64,000 nucleotides of DNA from Aureobasidium sp. EXF-3400 (taxonomy: Eukaryota > Ascomycota > Dothideomycetes > Dothideales > Saccotheciaceae), in contig SWBL01000029.1 in assembly GCA_024195585.1 (NCBI GenBank), positions 62,001 to 126,000 on the forward strand. Reading direction: 5' to 3'. Of the stretch, positions 37,118-48,827 are shown piece after piece. The notes below the pieces were generated by a model. That model was not told the DNA's origin. It worked only from the letters and a program-made list of their open reading frames with translations, and searched no databases. The first letter of the stretch is position 1. The number at the start of each line of letters is the position of its first letter. A program made the position numbers and the translations under genes.

Positions 37118-38819
37118 CTATCGCATGTACCAAAGCTGCTTTTCTTTGGTCTCAGTGCCCTTGATCTCCCAGTTCACGGAGATGTTCAGGTTGCGCTTGG
37201 CATCCTTGTTCTTCTTGAAGGTGACCTTGCCTTCAATGACGGTACTTTGCTTCAGAGCCTGCTCTTCCTTTTCGGTAGCGTCGACCATCAAGACACCGCA
37301 GCGCCAATGGGTCTCAGGACCGAAGGGACTGGTGGTGAAGAAGACGGTCTTGTCGTCGTCAGACTTGGGAGGCTTGATGCCGCGGAGCATACCAGCGGGT
37401 ATTTCATCCTTGCGGGATTGCAGGAAGAGGGTATCGAACCAGGTGCAGAAGCCGTCGAGGTTGTCAATGTCCTTGTTGAGGGTGAAGCTGACGTCGGAAG
37501 TAAAGTCGAGATCGGCGACTGTGACGGTGTGGAGATCGAGGACCTTGAAGGGAAGCTCGTCTGTTGATCTGCCGACAATGGTGTCTTTGTTGGGATAGCG
37601 GACCAATGTGTCTTCGTAGATCTTCTCCATCATGGCGGTCATGTCGAAACCGTAGACGTCTCTCCAGAAGGTGATGTTGTCTGAAATCCAGTCCTGGTCG
37701 GCGAGGGGAGCAAGGTGCATGGTGCAGTGGCTGGGCACCATCAGACCGTCGGGCTTGAGGTATCTGTCTCTGGCGTAGAGGACAGAGTCAAGCATGGCCT
37801 CGTACAACAGACAGTAGCCCATCCACTCGCTGACAATGATATCGACCTTCTCGATACCATCAGGAAGCTGGATTTCCTCAATCTTGCCTCTGACGCAGGT
37901 GATGACCTTTGATTGTCCGTTCATAGCAATGTTGGCACGAGCCTTATTGATGATCTCCGAGTTATCGACAGCGATAACACGAGCAGCACCAGCCTTGGCG
38001 CAGAAGAGAGAAAGAATACCAGTACCACAACCAACATCCAGCACGGTCTTGCCAGCAAAAAGGTGCTTGTTAGCGTAGATGAAGTCTCTGTAGGCGTCTG
38101 TGCGGACAGTGTCTTGGAGCATAGTCTGGTGGATGTCGTTGTATGAGTACGAATCAAAGTATCCGGGATCTTGGTGGTTCTCGTCCTTGGTGTTGCTTGA
38201 TCCAGCCTCGCCGTCCTTGGCAGGCTCGTTCCAGCGGTCATCCAGAGTCTTCTCGACGGTCAACTTGTATTCTGCGAATTGGTTGCGCAGACGGGCCAGT
38301 TCAGCCTCGAGCTCAGCAGTCTTGTCGCTTGAAGTGCCGATGGGTAGATCCTGACCAGCAGCGTCATCTGAGTCCAGAACATCATCCAGGGAGAAAAGCA
38401 GAGCATCGTCTTCCAGAACAGGCTGCATGTACTTGTCATCTTCGAACAGAGATTTTGAAGAAACATCAGGTTTTGAGTTGCCATTCTTGGCCTCGGCGCG
38501 GATGTAGTTGACAAGCTTGATAGCACCAAAGAAGTCAAGGCCTTGTTTTGTCAGAGAAATGGCACAAGAATTTCACATCAGAGACATACCCACCAAAATC
38601 TTTTGTAATCTTGAGGAAATCAAAATTGTGTTGTTCGGCAGCATACTTGATCATTTCAGCAGCATTGGAAAATGTCTTGTCGCTGAAAAAGTCCTTGACG
38701 TGAATTTCTTCGTTCTCTTCAGGCTCTGCATCTTCCCAACCCTCGCTGTCTTCACGCAACAACTCGTCGATTGATGAGGTGCTCGAAGCATCCGAGGAAT
38801 CAATGTCGTCGCGAGCCAT
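37118..38819 (-). CDS. rmt3: PRMT3-type protein arginine N-methyltransferase, 549 aa
   Basis: Class I methyltransferase that makes asymmetric dimethylarginine; the PRMT3 orthologues act in the cytosol on ribosomal protein uS5. Exons 38819-38594 and 38541-37118; donor GTGGGT is the one giving the correct frame (KDF|GLDFFGAIKLVNYI), although a GTATGT lies 4 nt further. The N-terminal ~95 residues align with the PRMT3 zinc-finger region but have lost most metal ligands (see findings). SAM site VLDVGCGTG at 242-250, double-E loop SEWMGYCLLYE (E314, E323) and THW loop in GPETHWRCGVLM are intact, so it should be active. Shares a short promoter with the OPT gene. Confidence 0.93.
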
Positions 38820-39037
38820 TTTGAGTGATGTGATAAAAATGATAGGCCAGTGATATTGACGAGCCGACGCGGGCAGGAAATATTTGCTAAAAATGGGGTC
38901 TTTGGTTAAGTCCGTCTGTCTCCGATGAAGCTGGTCAGGTCAAAACGTCATGTGAAAGCACGACATTGATAAGTCGTCGATGGCTCTTATGCCTATCGCC
39001 CACCGCTTCTTGTAGCTGAAATCGCAATAAAGACAGC
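38820..39037. promoter_or_regulatory. Head-to-head promoter, PRMT3 / OPT transporter
   Basis: 218 bp separate the two start codons, so regulatory elements must overlap. No TATA box evident. Confidence 0.45.
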
Positions 39038-41397
39038 ATGGCACCCGACAGGGGCTCAGTCGACAACCGCAACGACATGGACGGCCACTCGGACGCTGCT
39101 TCGGTCCTCTCGTCGCGTGCCCAACAGCCGCAGAACTTCACCCTCCGCTCCTTGCTCCTTGGACTGGCCATCGGCACTGTCATCTGCTTTTCCAACACCT
39201 ACTTCGGCTTGCAGACAGGATGGGTCTCAAGTATGGCCATGCCGAGCGCTTTGCTGGGCTTTGCCTGGTTCAAAGCTGTCTCGCGGACCCTGTCATATCC
39301 CTTTACACCCGTCGAGAACGTCCTGGTGCAGTCTGTTGCCGGATCTGTAGGTACAATGCCTCTGGGATGCGGCTTCGTCGGCGTTATCCCAGCTCTTGAG
39401 TACCTTCTCAAGCCGGAAGAAACTCAGGGAGAAGGCACTGGCGTCCATCTTTCGCTTGGCAAGCTTATAGTTTGGGCTGTGGGTATCTGCTTCTTCGGTG
39501 TCGTCTTTGCTGTGCCATTACGAAGGCAGGTCATCATTCGCGAGAAGCTCAAGTTCCCCTCTGGTACAGCGACTGCCCTGATGATCGGAGTACTTCACGG
39601 AGGAGAAAAAGATGCTACTATAGTCCATATGGACAACGCCGACGAACACCAGAATGGCAATACACAAGTCGAACAAGTCGAAGAGGAGGAACGAAGGCTT
39701 ATCGCAAGCGCTCCAACACAACGTCAGAGGCAACAAGAGACCGTCGCCTCTGAGTCACAGGGTGATGTCGAGGCTTTGGACAAGGACCCTCAGGCAGATT
39801 GGAAAGCGAGGATCAAGCTTCTGACCCTGTCGTTTGGGTTGTCCGCCATTTATGTACGTATAAACTGCAATCATCAAGTTTCGACACTCTTGCGACAATC
39901 CTCCAATTCTGTTCGTGAGCTCATGTATATTCTTAGACCCTCAATTCCTACTTCGTTCCTTTTATCCGCGATATTCCATTCTTAGGCATGTATCTGGCGA
40001 AAGACTGGCTATGGACACTCAATCCTTCACCTGCCTACATTGGCCAAGGTATCATCATGGGCCCTGCGACCACTCTACACATGCTGTTAGGTGCCATCCT
40101 TGGCTGGGGCATACTATCTCCTCTCTCGAAAGCCAGAGGGTGGGCACCAGGTGCTGTTGATGATTGGGAAAAGGGAAGCAAAGGCTGGATCGTCTGGGTC
40201 AGTCTCGCCATTATGCTTGCCGATTCCATTGTCAGCCTCGGATGGTTGGTTCTGCGTCCAACAATCCAGCTCATCCGGGTCTTTGGACCGCGAGCCAAGG
40301 ACAGCGTTGCTCGTGGCACCTGGAAAGAAGATCTTCGCAATTTCGCTCACCCTCACATGAGAGGATACAGTCCAGTCAATCTTAATGAGCCCGATCACGA
40401 ATCACCCGAAACTGACGGTCTGATATCTGGGGCCACGCAATCCAGGAAAACTGCACAGGATGCATCGGAACCTGATGCCCCACCTGAGCATTTGATCAGC
40501 AACAAGGTCACCTTGATTGGGCTGGTGCTTTCGTTGACTGCTTGTGTTGGTGCAGTTCACTTCGCTTTCGCAAACCTCATCCCTTTTGCACTCACCCTTT
40601 TATCGCTAGTGCTCGCTCTACTGTTGTCGATCATGGGTGTTCGTGCCCTGGGAGAGACAGATCTGAACCCGGTATCCGGTATTTCAAAGTTGACACAGCT
40701 ATTCTTCGCTCTAGTCACACCATCAGGCTCGCCCAACGCGGTGATTGTCAATCTTATTGCCGGTGCTATCAGCGAGTCAGGCGCCTTGCAGGCGGGAGAT
40801 CTTCTTCAAGATCTCAAAACGGGGCACTTGCTCGGCGCGAGTCCGAAGGCGCAATTCTGGGGTCAGATTATTGGCAGCACTTTCGGAGCTGTGATCAGTG
40901 CTTGTATCTACAAGCTCTACACCCGGGTGTATGAAGTTCCTGGAGGTATGTTTCAGGTACCCACAGCCTATGTTTGGGTTTTTACTGCCCGGCTTGTTAC
41001 TGGGCAAGGTCTTCCTCCCATGGTAGGTCAGTGGGCAGCAGGAGCAGCCGCCGTCTTTGCCGTCTTCACAGCAATGCGGATCTACGGAAATTCGATAGGA
41101 GCAAAGTGGACTCCCTTTGTCCCTGGAGGAATTGCTGTAGCTGTGGGTAAGTAACTTTATCCATCCACGCTCCGAAGAGCAACTGGCTAACAGATGGATA
41201 TGTGTTTAGGCATGTACAACACCCCATCGTTCACCATGGCACGCACGATTGGCGGATTAGTAAACTGGTATTGGCGCAACTGGCGCAAGGAGTCGGAAAC
41301 GCCTATTATCATTCTCGCCAGTGGACTAATTCTGGGTGAAGGACTGTTTAGTATAGTCAATCTTGGCCTAGCATCGCTGCAGGTACCACACTTGTAG
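39038..41397 (+). CDS. OPT superfamily transporter (YGL114W/YSL-like clade), 737 aa
   Basis: Polytopic membrane transporter of the oligopeptide transporter superfamily; the clade resembles yeast YGL114W and plant YSL metal-chelate carriers more than peptide-type Opt1. Exons 39038-39853, 39937-41146 and 41210-41397 (donors GTACGT and GTAAGT). The 39937 acceptor is set by the conserved reading TLNSYFVPFIRDIPFLGMYL. Family features: NTYFGLQTGWVSSMAMPSAL near the start, KLKFPSGTATA, GQGIIMGPATTLHMLLGA, and a TDLNPVSGISKLTQ loop in the second half. About 14-16 membrane segments, with a long acidic cytosolic loop at about 195-260. Substrate unknown. Confidence 0.9.
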
Positions 41398-42958
41398 GGT
41401 GTGAGTCTCGGTCGCCCGTAGTCGTCCGCAACCGTTTATGGTTAAATCGAGTCATGAATCATAGTCCGGACATCCACTCCTAGTAGTCGTTGCAGTGTTT
41501 GCTCTCTCCCCGACGTGTATGCAATAGGAAGGTGAAATGCCGGGTCCCTGGGTCGTCGTGGGAAACTGCCAATCAACGAGTGAGGATCGATTTGATTGAT
41601 GAGATTTGAGTTGAGACTTCCCTGCCAAGCCGGGCGCTCCCAGAATGCGGCAACCACGGCACTGGTGATTCTTTCCATCTGCCGTTCCCATCTTTTGGAA
41701 CATTTTCATGGCCGTGTGTTTCTCACTTGCCTAAAAGCATCATGGTGTACGGAGTGTATCAATTCTGTTATAGAACTGGTCCCGGCGGATCGACTAGTAC
41801 CACTTAGATACAACCCGCCTGCTGGGTTGTTTGTCATGATTGCGAATTTGCGATCCCTGCATCTCGTGGGCAGTGGGACTGCGGGATCGTGAGCCGCAAT
41901 CGCATAATTCGCACCTTCGAGGATCCTCTATCGTTTCAGATGTCAGGCAAGTCTTGGAAGCTCGCGAGTAGTTCGCGTCAATCCTTCTGCCTTTGGACTC
42001 TGAAGTTTGACAAGAGCTTGGCGTGAACTCAAGCCCTCGCTTGAGCAAGGATGTTGTTCTTTTGCGAAAGCGAGTTTTGTAGATGCTCCGCTTGTGGTGG
42101 CTGAGGGTAGTCTCGCCATTCTCGCTAAGATAATCAACGTTTAGCAGCTTCCAGCAACAGGGTCGCGGCTCGTCTGCACTACGAGTACAAGCACTGAGCA
42201 CAGTCCTGCGCGACCATACAACCCCACCGGCTCGAGTGGGCGATCGTGGCTCTCGGACCCTACGCGAACGAGCGGTCTCGACGAACTCCTGGATCGACCG
42301 GTGCCGCATTGCCCTTGAACGACTATCGTACCGTATACTGATTGAATGATGGCGGCTCTTTGAATGCTCTTGGACCTTCCTGCTGCTATCTTCAGTACTA
42401 GCTATCTGTCTCACAGCTTCCACAATCACGCACGTTACAGGAGACAACGGTCTACCATGCTTAAATATGCTTTTCCACCTGCCTAAACAACATCCAGCAA
42501 GGTCGTTGATGCTCGGCTCGCTACCGGCAAATATGGTTCTTGCACCGCCTGCAGCTGCCAACCGGATGACTAGCGAGATGCTCTCAGCCACCAGGCACTA
42601 CCCAGCAATCTGCCGTAGCCTACCCTGCAACCTTCGTCATATCACCCTTCTATAGCCTTGTGGATATCAAAGGGTTTCACTTGGACTAGACATTGTAGGT
42701 TAGTTGGACTGCTCCAACCGGATGAGTTTCAAAATTGAAAACAGACTTTAACAAGCCACCCCTTCTCGATCTGTGGTGTCGATCCACTCGAACAGCAATA
42801 ATGATAAACCCTTCGAGCATTCAGCGGCCTCGAACGTCTTGATTTTGCAGAAGCCTGGACCTTTCTGTTGCTTAGGTCTGTTCTTCATGACCTCAGGCTT
42901 CCCCGACACGCCTTCCACTTTCCTTCACGTATACACCCTCTATCATTGACCCGCGAGC
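41398..42958. other. 1.6 kb without a supported gene
   Basis: 3' side of OPT and upstream of the seven-helix protein. The 265-codon minus-strand frame at 41794-42591 starts with GTG, has shuffled basic composition and no domain, so I do not call it. Confidence 0.4.
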
Positions 42959-44458
42959 ATGGGTACCGGTAATGAACCCCAGCATATGCCCCATGCCGTA
43001 CTTGCCGCTGCTGTTCCAGTGTTGACATATTCTTTCTTTTGTCTTTCTCTTGGAGTGTTGCTTGTGGCTGTCTTACACAAAACCAGAGATGGATTTAATT
43101 GTGAGCACCCATATGCCCTTCGTCGACTTCTACTAACTCTCTAGAAGATGTCACATTATTCGCTCTTGCAACAACATGCACCACTATAGTGTCAATCATT
43201 CAGCAATGCAACTATATCGCCAACTGGCACGACTTACGTATCCAACAATACGAGCAATCTATCATCGTCAAAGGCAATCCAGCGCTGGCACTGGGTCCTT
43301 TGTCTCGAGGCTTCAATGCTGTTTTGTTCTGGACAATCCTGTACTTTTACAATGTTGATTCAATCACAATGCTCTTCTGGTATTTCGGTGTCCCAATCAC
43401 ATGGAGGTCTCGCTGACACATGCAGGGCAATCGCACTGGTGTTCAGTGTTTGGAACATTCGACCAAGATGGCTTCAACGATGGCAAGGCGTCATCAGCTG
43501 GGTTTCCAAGGTTCTGGCAGTCGTGCTTCCTGCTATCTTCTCGGCGCTGCGCAAAGGATTCCAAGTCAATGCTGGGTTCATTGGCACTCTGATTTTGATG
43601 AACCTGCTGAGTATGTGTCTGTAAATACTGATCACAATGTATGCCAGCTGACAAGAACAGTGCTCGTAAGCTTTGCCTTTGGCGCAATTTGCGTCATTCT
43701 CATCCTCTTCAAGTATCTACGAGCCAAGATCGGCTTTGACAGCTATGCATCTGCATCAGCATCGAAGTCATATGCGGCTGGTAGTGTTGCTGCAGTTGAG
43801 ACCACGACTAGTCGAGTGGGACGCTCAGCACCAAAGGGACTCAGAGCAAGGGTCGACGGCTGGCTTGTGGTGCGCTTCACCATCGCCTTCCTGATCCTTA
43901 GGTAATCACAAACTCTTGTTGCTTAAAGAAGGAACACCCACTAACATGGTCTGTTTCTCCAGTGGCTTCGAAATCTTCCTCATCTCCTTCGAAATCAATA
44001 GATACCACAAAACGAAACATGCAAAAATCGCTGGCGCACCAGACTTTGGCGTGCGCGCCTCTGTTGTCGATGTCTTGAACTACTTGCCTGGCGTTACTGC
44101 AAGTTTACTCGCTTTCTTGCTTTTTGGAACTACGGCACAACAACGAGCTATGTATGCACCGATGCTGGCTGCTCTGCACCCAGCCCGATGGCGCAGAAGA
44201 CCAAAGCCGGCTAGATTCAGTGGCAACGTGGATCAATGGAGGCGTATGGACACTGATGGCTCCAGGCTGTCGCAGCAGGCGGTACATGGGGATATTGAGA
44301 TGCAAATGCCGACTAGGAAGGATAAGGTCACAAGGACTATCGTGACGACAGTGGAGAGTGAAGAAGCTCTATTCAGTCCACCGCCGATACCCACAACGAA
44401 TTCGAAGGGCCATGTTGCAGTCTCGGGTGATCGCGACAACAAGAGATTAACGAGATAA
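42959..44458 (+). CDS. Seven-helix membrane protein, GPCR-like topology, 431 aa
   Basis: Five exons: 42959-43100, 43148-43379, 43426-43610, 43661-43901, 43963-44458. Introns are 47-61 nt with CTAAC or CTGAC branch sites, and all phases agree. Seven hydrophobic stretches can be placed: HAVLAAAVPVLTYSFF, VTLFALATTCTTIVSI, the pair inside GFNAVLFWTILYFY...LFWAIALVFSVW, ISWVSKVLAVVLPAIF, GFIGTLILMNLLML-VSFAFGAICVILIL, VVRFTIAFLILSGFEIF and LNYLPGVTASLLAFLLFG. No signal peptide; a ~110-residue hydrophilic C-tail rich in R, T and S follows. This topology suits a receptor or sensor, but I recognise no named family, so function is open. Confidence 0.7.
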
Positions 44459-44542
44459 AACTCATTCTGGAATACAAATGACTTTGATGTTTCAGATTCT
44501 CTTGATTGGTACTGACGCTACTGCTTTTTGTTCGCATATGTT

Positions 44543-45581
44543 CTAGTATGTGCTATGCATCACATTCAGACGTCCTCCATCCTGTTTCGCAAGGTCAGTT
44601 GTCCGACTTTTGATGGTCGAGATAAGAAAAACTCACAATCACTAGAATGTTACCGTTCAGGTAAGCGCCTGCTCTGGAAGCAATGTAAAGAATGGTACCA
44701 GCCATGTCTTCTTCAGTACCTGTTCTCTCGGCTGGGATATACGACTTGTCAAATGAGCCCTCTTCTCTGGGATCCGCTTTCGAATCGGAGAGCAGAGTTG
44801 AAGCCAACTCTGACGGGAACACTATAGCCGGATATCAGCACGAACGTCATTTCTTGGAAGAGATAAAATACTCACATCCGGGTGCAAGGGCATTGCATCT
44901 GATATCAAAAGGCCACAATTCACTCGACAAGTTCTTTGCCACATGGATGGTCGCCGCCTTACTGGCCTTGTACGCCATTGATTGGTTGGGCTCCTTCTCA
45001 AATCCAGCAATACTTGCTGTCACCAGGATCTGACTCTTTGTCTTGCTAAACGCAGGGTGTTTATTGCCCTTATCCAGCAACTCCAGGAACGCATATGCGG
45101 TAAACAACACAGATGCGACATTAAGATTAAGCGTCGACGTTACCTCATCCCAGGATTGATTCATGGCTGCTGCTGCATATTCCGCAATGCTGACTTTGCT
45201 GTTGTTGACGCCGGTGACTGGACCCATTGTTCCGCTGTTACAGGCCAAGAGATTGATGTATCCAGTTTCAGATTCTACGCGTGAGGCAACGGCTTTCAAG
45301 GCGTCTTTTGAGGTTACATCGCCGACGACGGGGATGATGACGGATGGGTTAAAGGAGGCTGCTTCTTCGAGTTTTTCTTTGCGGCGACCAACGATGTAGA
45401 CCTTCTTTGCTCCGTTGGATGCGAGGGCTTTTGTCATCATTAGACCGATTCCTTGGAACTGTTAGTCCCGGTTGCTTGGTGGTTAGGTTGGATTGTAGAT
45501 GATACCGGAGCCACCGCCGGTGATAACAGCCACAAGGCCATCGACTGAGAAGAGGTTGTTCCTTTGGTAGAGGTCGGCCAT
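44543..45581 (-). CDS. Short-chain dehydrogenase/reductase, 291 aa
   Basis: NAD(P)-dependent oxidoreductase of the classical SDR family. Exons 45581-45506, 45451-44876, 44821-44637 and 44581-44543. Nucleotide site TGGGSGIG at 21-28; the usual NNAG is CNSG (96-99), a conservative change; catalytic S172, Y186 and K190 (YKASK) are all present. RCNALAPGLFPSE is a strong family signature and is created only by the exon 2/3 join; the last 13-codon exon supplies the usual DGGRL end. The GRRKEK stretch after strand 2 favours NADP(H). Cytosolic; substrate unknown. Tail to tail with the seven-helix gene, 84 bp apart. Confidence 0.88.
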
Positions 45582-46215
45582 GTTATGATTAGCTCTGATG
45601 TCAATTAAGATTGAAAATTTCCTGCGTGTAAGACTCTCTATGTAAGACTCTTTACTACAAACTGGTGAGAGCTTCTTTATACAAAGACGGAGTTACCGGC
45701 TACAAGAGCGAGCTCCGAATGATGTTGAGCAACGACAACGAGACGTCATCGGCAATCTCTATCACTATCTTCGGATCTCGGAGTTTTGCTCCTTCTGTTT
45801 CCTGTCATACAAACACGATGCGCTGTGTTCCTATTGACAGACACGCACATGTCACTGGGCAGTCACGACCGGCTAGCAAGGATCGGAGCAGTTCGGCGTC
45901 TTCGGTCGGAAGCTTCGGCCGTCGAGATGTGTTTGTATTTACGTCGACCGTTCAACACGATCAACTATACATTCTAGTCTCTCACATCTTAGTCCCGCAA
46001 CATGTAGAAAGACTCGTCAAAGTCGCGACAAGCAACGATGGAAGTAATTATGCCTCAGACATATCGACTATGCTAGCCCGCCAATCAACAGCGAGCTGGT
46101 TTGACTCATGCAGGCCGTAGGATCGAGGCAGCCATGGCGCAGCAGCTGCTATCCATGTCCGTACACTATATAGGTTGAGAGGTTTTACTACCAAGCGCTA
46201 CACAACAACATCACA
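45582..46215. other. Divergent region between SDR and F-box-like locus
   Basis: 634 bp with only short frames. The TATATA near 46168 belongs to the F-box-like locus. Confidence 0.4.
46168..46173 (+). promoter_or_regulatory. TATA box before the F-box-like locus
   Basis: TATATA within ctatatagg lies 43-48 bp upstream of ATG 46216. Placement is right for a fungal core promoter. Confidence 0.4.
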
Positions 46216-47091
46216 ATGCCAGGTTTACAAGACCTCCCTTTCGAGATATTAGAACATATCTGCGAACTCGTTGCGGGATTGCAACCAAGAGGCCTCGTTC
46301 CACTTTCCGAAGTCAGCAAACAATGTCTCGCAGCGTCATCACGATCACTTTGGCAAACCATACCACTCAAGATCAATTGTCGAGATCAGATCCTCCCAGC
46401 GGTCGAGAGGTTCAAGCACATCATCCAAGACCGGCTGAGTCGCGATGGCAGGATATGTTGCATCTCAGTGGGAGAGGAGTGCCTGACTGGCTAGATGTAA
46501 GGCCCAGTCTAGTCATGGTCGGAAACCTGTCAGACAATCTCACAGAGGTGAAGTATAGAACCTCGGTTCAATACCAGATCAACCACCATGTCCTCCAGAC
46601 AGGTCCACATGAGTTCGAGTTGCGTCTCAGGAACACGACCTACACAATCGAAGCCCCGGCTACAACAACCGTATGGATGCCTTCATCAACAGTGCTGTTG
46701 ATGAGAAGTTGGCAGCCGCCATTGTTCGTACCATCTCAACCGCAATACCTAGCCGCTACCATTGGAGCGACTCGAGGTTCGCCCTTCTGGAGGTTGTGAT
46801 TGTGGTGGAACACTGTTTCGCTTTAGTGCGGACTGGTCGGCCGTCATGCAACATATTGAGTGTTCGTGGTTGGTCAAACGCAAGTATCCAGGTCTAGGCT
46901 CGGATGTGCTATTCATAAGCCAGATTCAATCCCATCGTCCAGGGAAGAGGTGTCGCATACCTACAAAGCTCAAGGAAAACACAGAGCCCAAATTTCGGAG
47001 AGTGTTTCCAGTGCGTCCGGGGACCAAAGGAGACTGGCAAAATGATTGGCATAGCTTTCCGTTTGAACAACAAGACCAAAAGGGCTTCTGA
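46216..47091 (+). pseudogene. F-box-like gene, frame broken; probably decayed
   Basis: The first 92 codons (46216-46494) read MPGLQDLPFEILEHICELVA and continue with LVPLSEVSKQCLAASSRSLW, an F-box-like start, then hit a TAG. Protein-like sequence continues in another frame (about 46486-46650, NHHVLQTGPHEFELRLRN), then a second (46673-46800, MDAFINSAVDEKLAAAI), and returns to the first (46800-47091, GTLFRFSADWSAVMQHIECSWL). I could not join these by any pair of acceptable GT/AG sites without a stop. Frameshift decay is the simplest reading; an unrecognised intron set remains possible. Confidence 0.35.
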
Positions 47092-47520
47092 GCGTGTCAC
47101 ACTTTCTCAAACTTAGGCCGTCATGACCTTTTTGTGCAAACGTCTTCAGCCGTTTAGAAGAATAGGCGTTGCGGCAGAAGAAAGAAGCTGCTTCCGCACT
47201 GCTCACACCTCCGTCACCAGCGTCAGAGGTTCAGGTATGCGGAATGCGTGCCGCTTTCTACAGTTTCCCACTCCAGCAACAGATCGGCTTTTATATGTTT
47301 CGAGTCAGTCAGAACTTGGCCTTGTGACCATCCTTTCAGCAGCACAATGACGTTCGAAATTTCTGTGACTAGAGAATAACGCAACTGTGACTGCAAGTGC
47401 TGGTGACTACGTGTGGCTGACGACCAGATGCGGCTCCTTGTTTTCTGGGGCTCTGTTTGCGGCTCAATTACTATTAATACCACCACCTGCACTCCAACCT
47501 AGACCACCTATACCAAAGAA
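47092..47520. other. Upstream region of the PAQR gene
   Basis: 429 bp; no supported feature. Confidence 0.4.
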
Positions 47521-48827
47521 ATGGAGAAAATTCTAGAGAAGACCTCCCTTCCCACAAGCAGAGAATCTGTTGCTGGCGACAGATTGCTCACCTTTGACGA
47601 AATTGGTACGTCACTGTTGGTCATGGCTGGAAATGTCCCTGAGCTAACCGGATCCCGTAATTAGCGCCCTGGCAGAAGTACGTCTACTCCATCTTGACAG
47701 TTGGTATGCAAGAACATAGATACTAATGTTGTCCTAGAGATAGTCCACACATTCATACAGGATACCGGTAGGTCGATTCGGGACTTCGTGCTTACCGGTT
47801 GCTTTGCTGACTCTGGACAGACCACTGACTGGATCATGGTCACAATCAATAAAGAGCATATTTCGATGGCACAATGAGACGAGTATGTTCTTCTAAACGA
47901 TAATCGAGACCTCGTTCATGTTGCTGATACTGATTAATCAGTCAACATCCATTCGCATTCCGTCGGATCTATAATCTTTGCTATCATCCTACCACTTCAC
48001 TTCTACTTCGCTCTGTACCGCAATGTACCAGCAGCACAACCGATTGATGCAACAATATTTCTGTTATACTTTGCCGGTGTCGCGTCATGTTTTGCCGTTT
48101 CAGCAGCGTAAGAGATCTTTCGACATGAGCAAGTTTAAGCAGAAGCTGATGAGATATAGGTTTCATACTGCAGGCAGCCATAGCCAGGCTGTGCATAAGA
48201 AGTACAACAGAGCCGACTGCTGTGGCATTGTACTACTCATGTGGGGAGCGAGTCTTGCATCGATCCATTTTGCATTTATCTGCGATGCTCGACTAAAAAG
48301 TCTACATTGGTTTCTGGTTGGTCATTCCCATCACTCATACCTTGCCTAAAACTGGTACTGATGATGTCTTGTAGAGCTCTGCCAGTGCTACCGGATGTAT
48401 CACATTCATCCTCGGACCGCTCTTCATCCAACCAGCCTACAGAAACCTTCGTGCACTCACCTACCTTAGCCTGGGTCTTTTCGCCATCGTTTTCATCTTA
48501 CATGGCATCTACCTTCACGGTTTTGCCCTCCAACGGCGACGACTCTCACTGGAATGGATGGGTTTGATGGCTTTGCTTAATTTCCTTGGTTGTGCTGCAT
48601 ATGCTTTTCGCGTAAGTTGTTTTGTTCAAGTCAGGTTTTGTGATAAGTGCGGGTTTGCTGATGCTGAAAGACAGATTCCGGAGTCTAAGTTCCCTGGCAA
48701 GTTTGACTTTGTGGGCGCGTCACATCAGATTATGCATGTTGCGGTGTTGGCTGCTGGATTGGTGCATTATCATGGTCTTTCGAAGGCATTGCTGGAAACA
48801 CGGGGAGATATGGCACAAGTTTGCTAG
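47521..48827 (+). CDS. PAQR/AdipoR-haemolysin III family membrane protein, eight exons, 301 aa
   Basis: Seven-helix zinc-dependent hydrolase-like protein of the progestin/adipoQ receptor family (yeast Izh proteins), linked to lipid and zinc homeostasis. Exons: 47521-47605, 47665-47703, 47761-47767 (7 nt), 47821-47882, 47942-48107, 48160-48316, 48375-48611, 48675-48827; all phases close. The result reads LLTFDEIAPWQKYVYSIL, GYRPLTGSW, RWHNETINIHSHSVG, FHTAGSHS, NRADCCGIVLL and GASHQIMHVAVLAAG: the family motifs in order, with the three zinc-ligand histidines (FHT and HxxxH) kept. ILTVGYRP has one extra residue compared with the common ILTGYRP. ER, Golgi or plasma membrane. Confidence 0.85.

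Noticed and set aside
41794..42591. 265-codon minus-strand frame in a gene-poor region
   Set aside because: Begins at GTG, has random-looking basic composition, no homologous motif and no partner exon.
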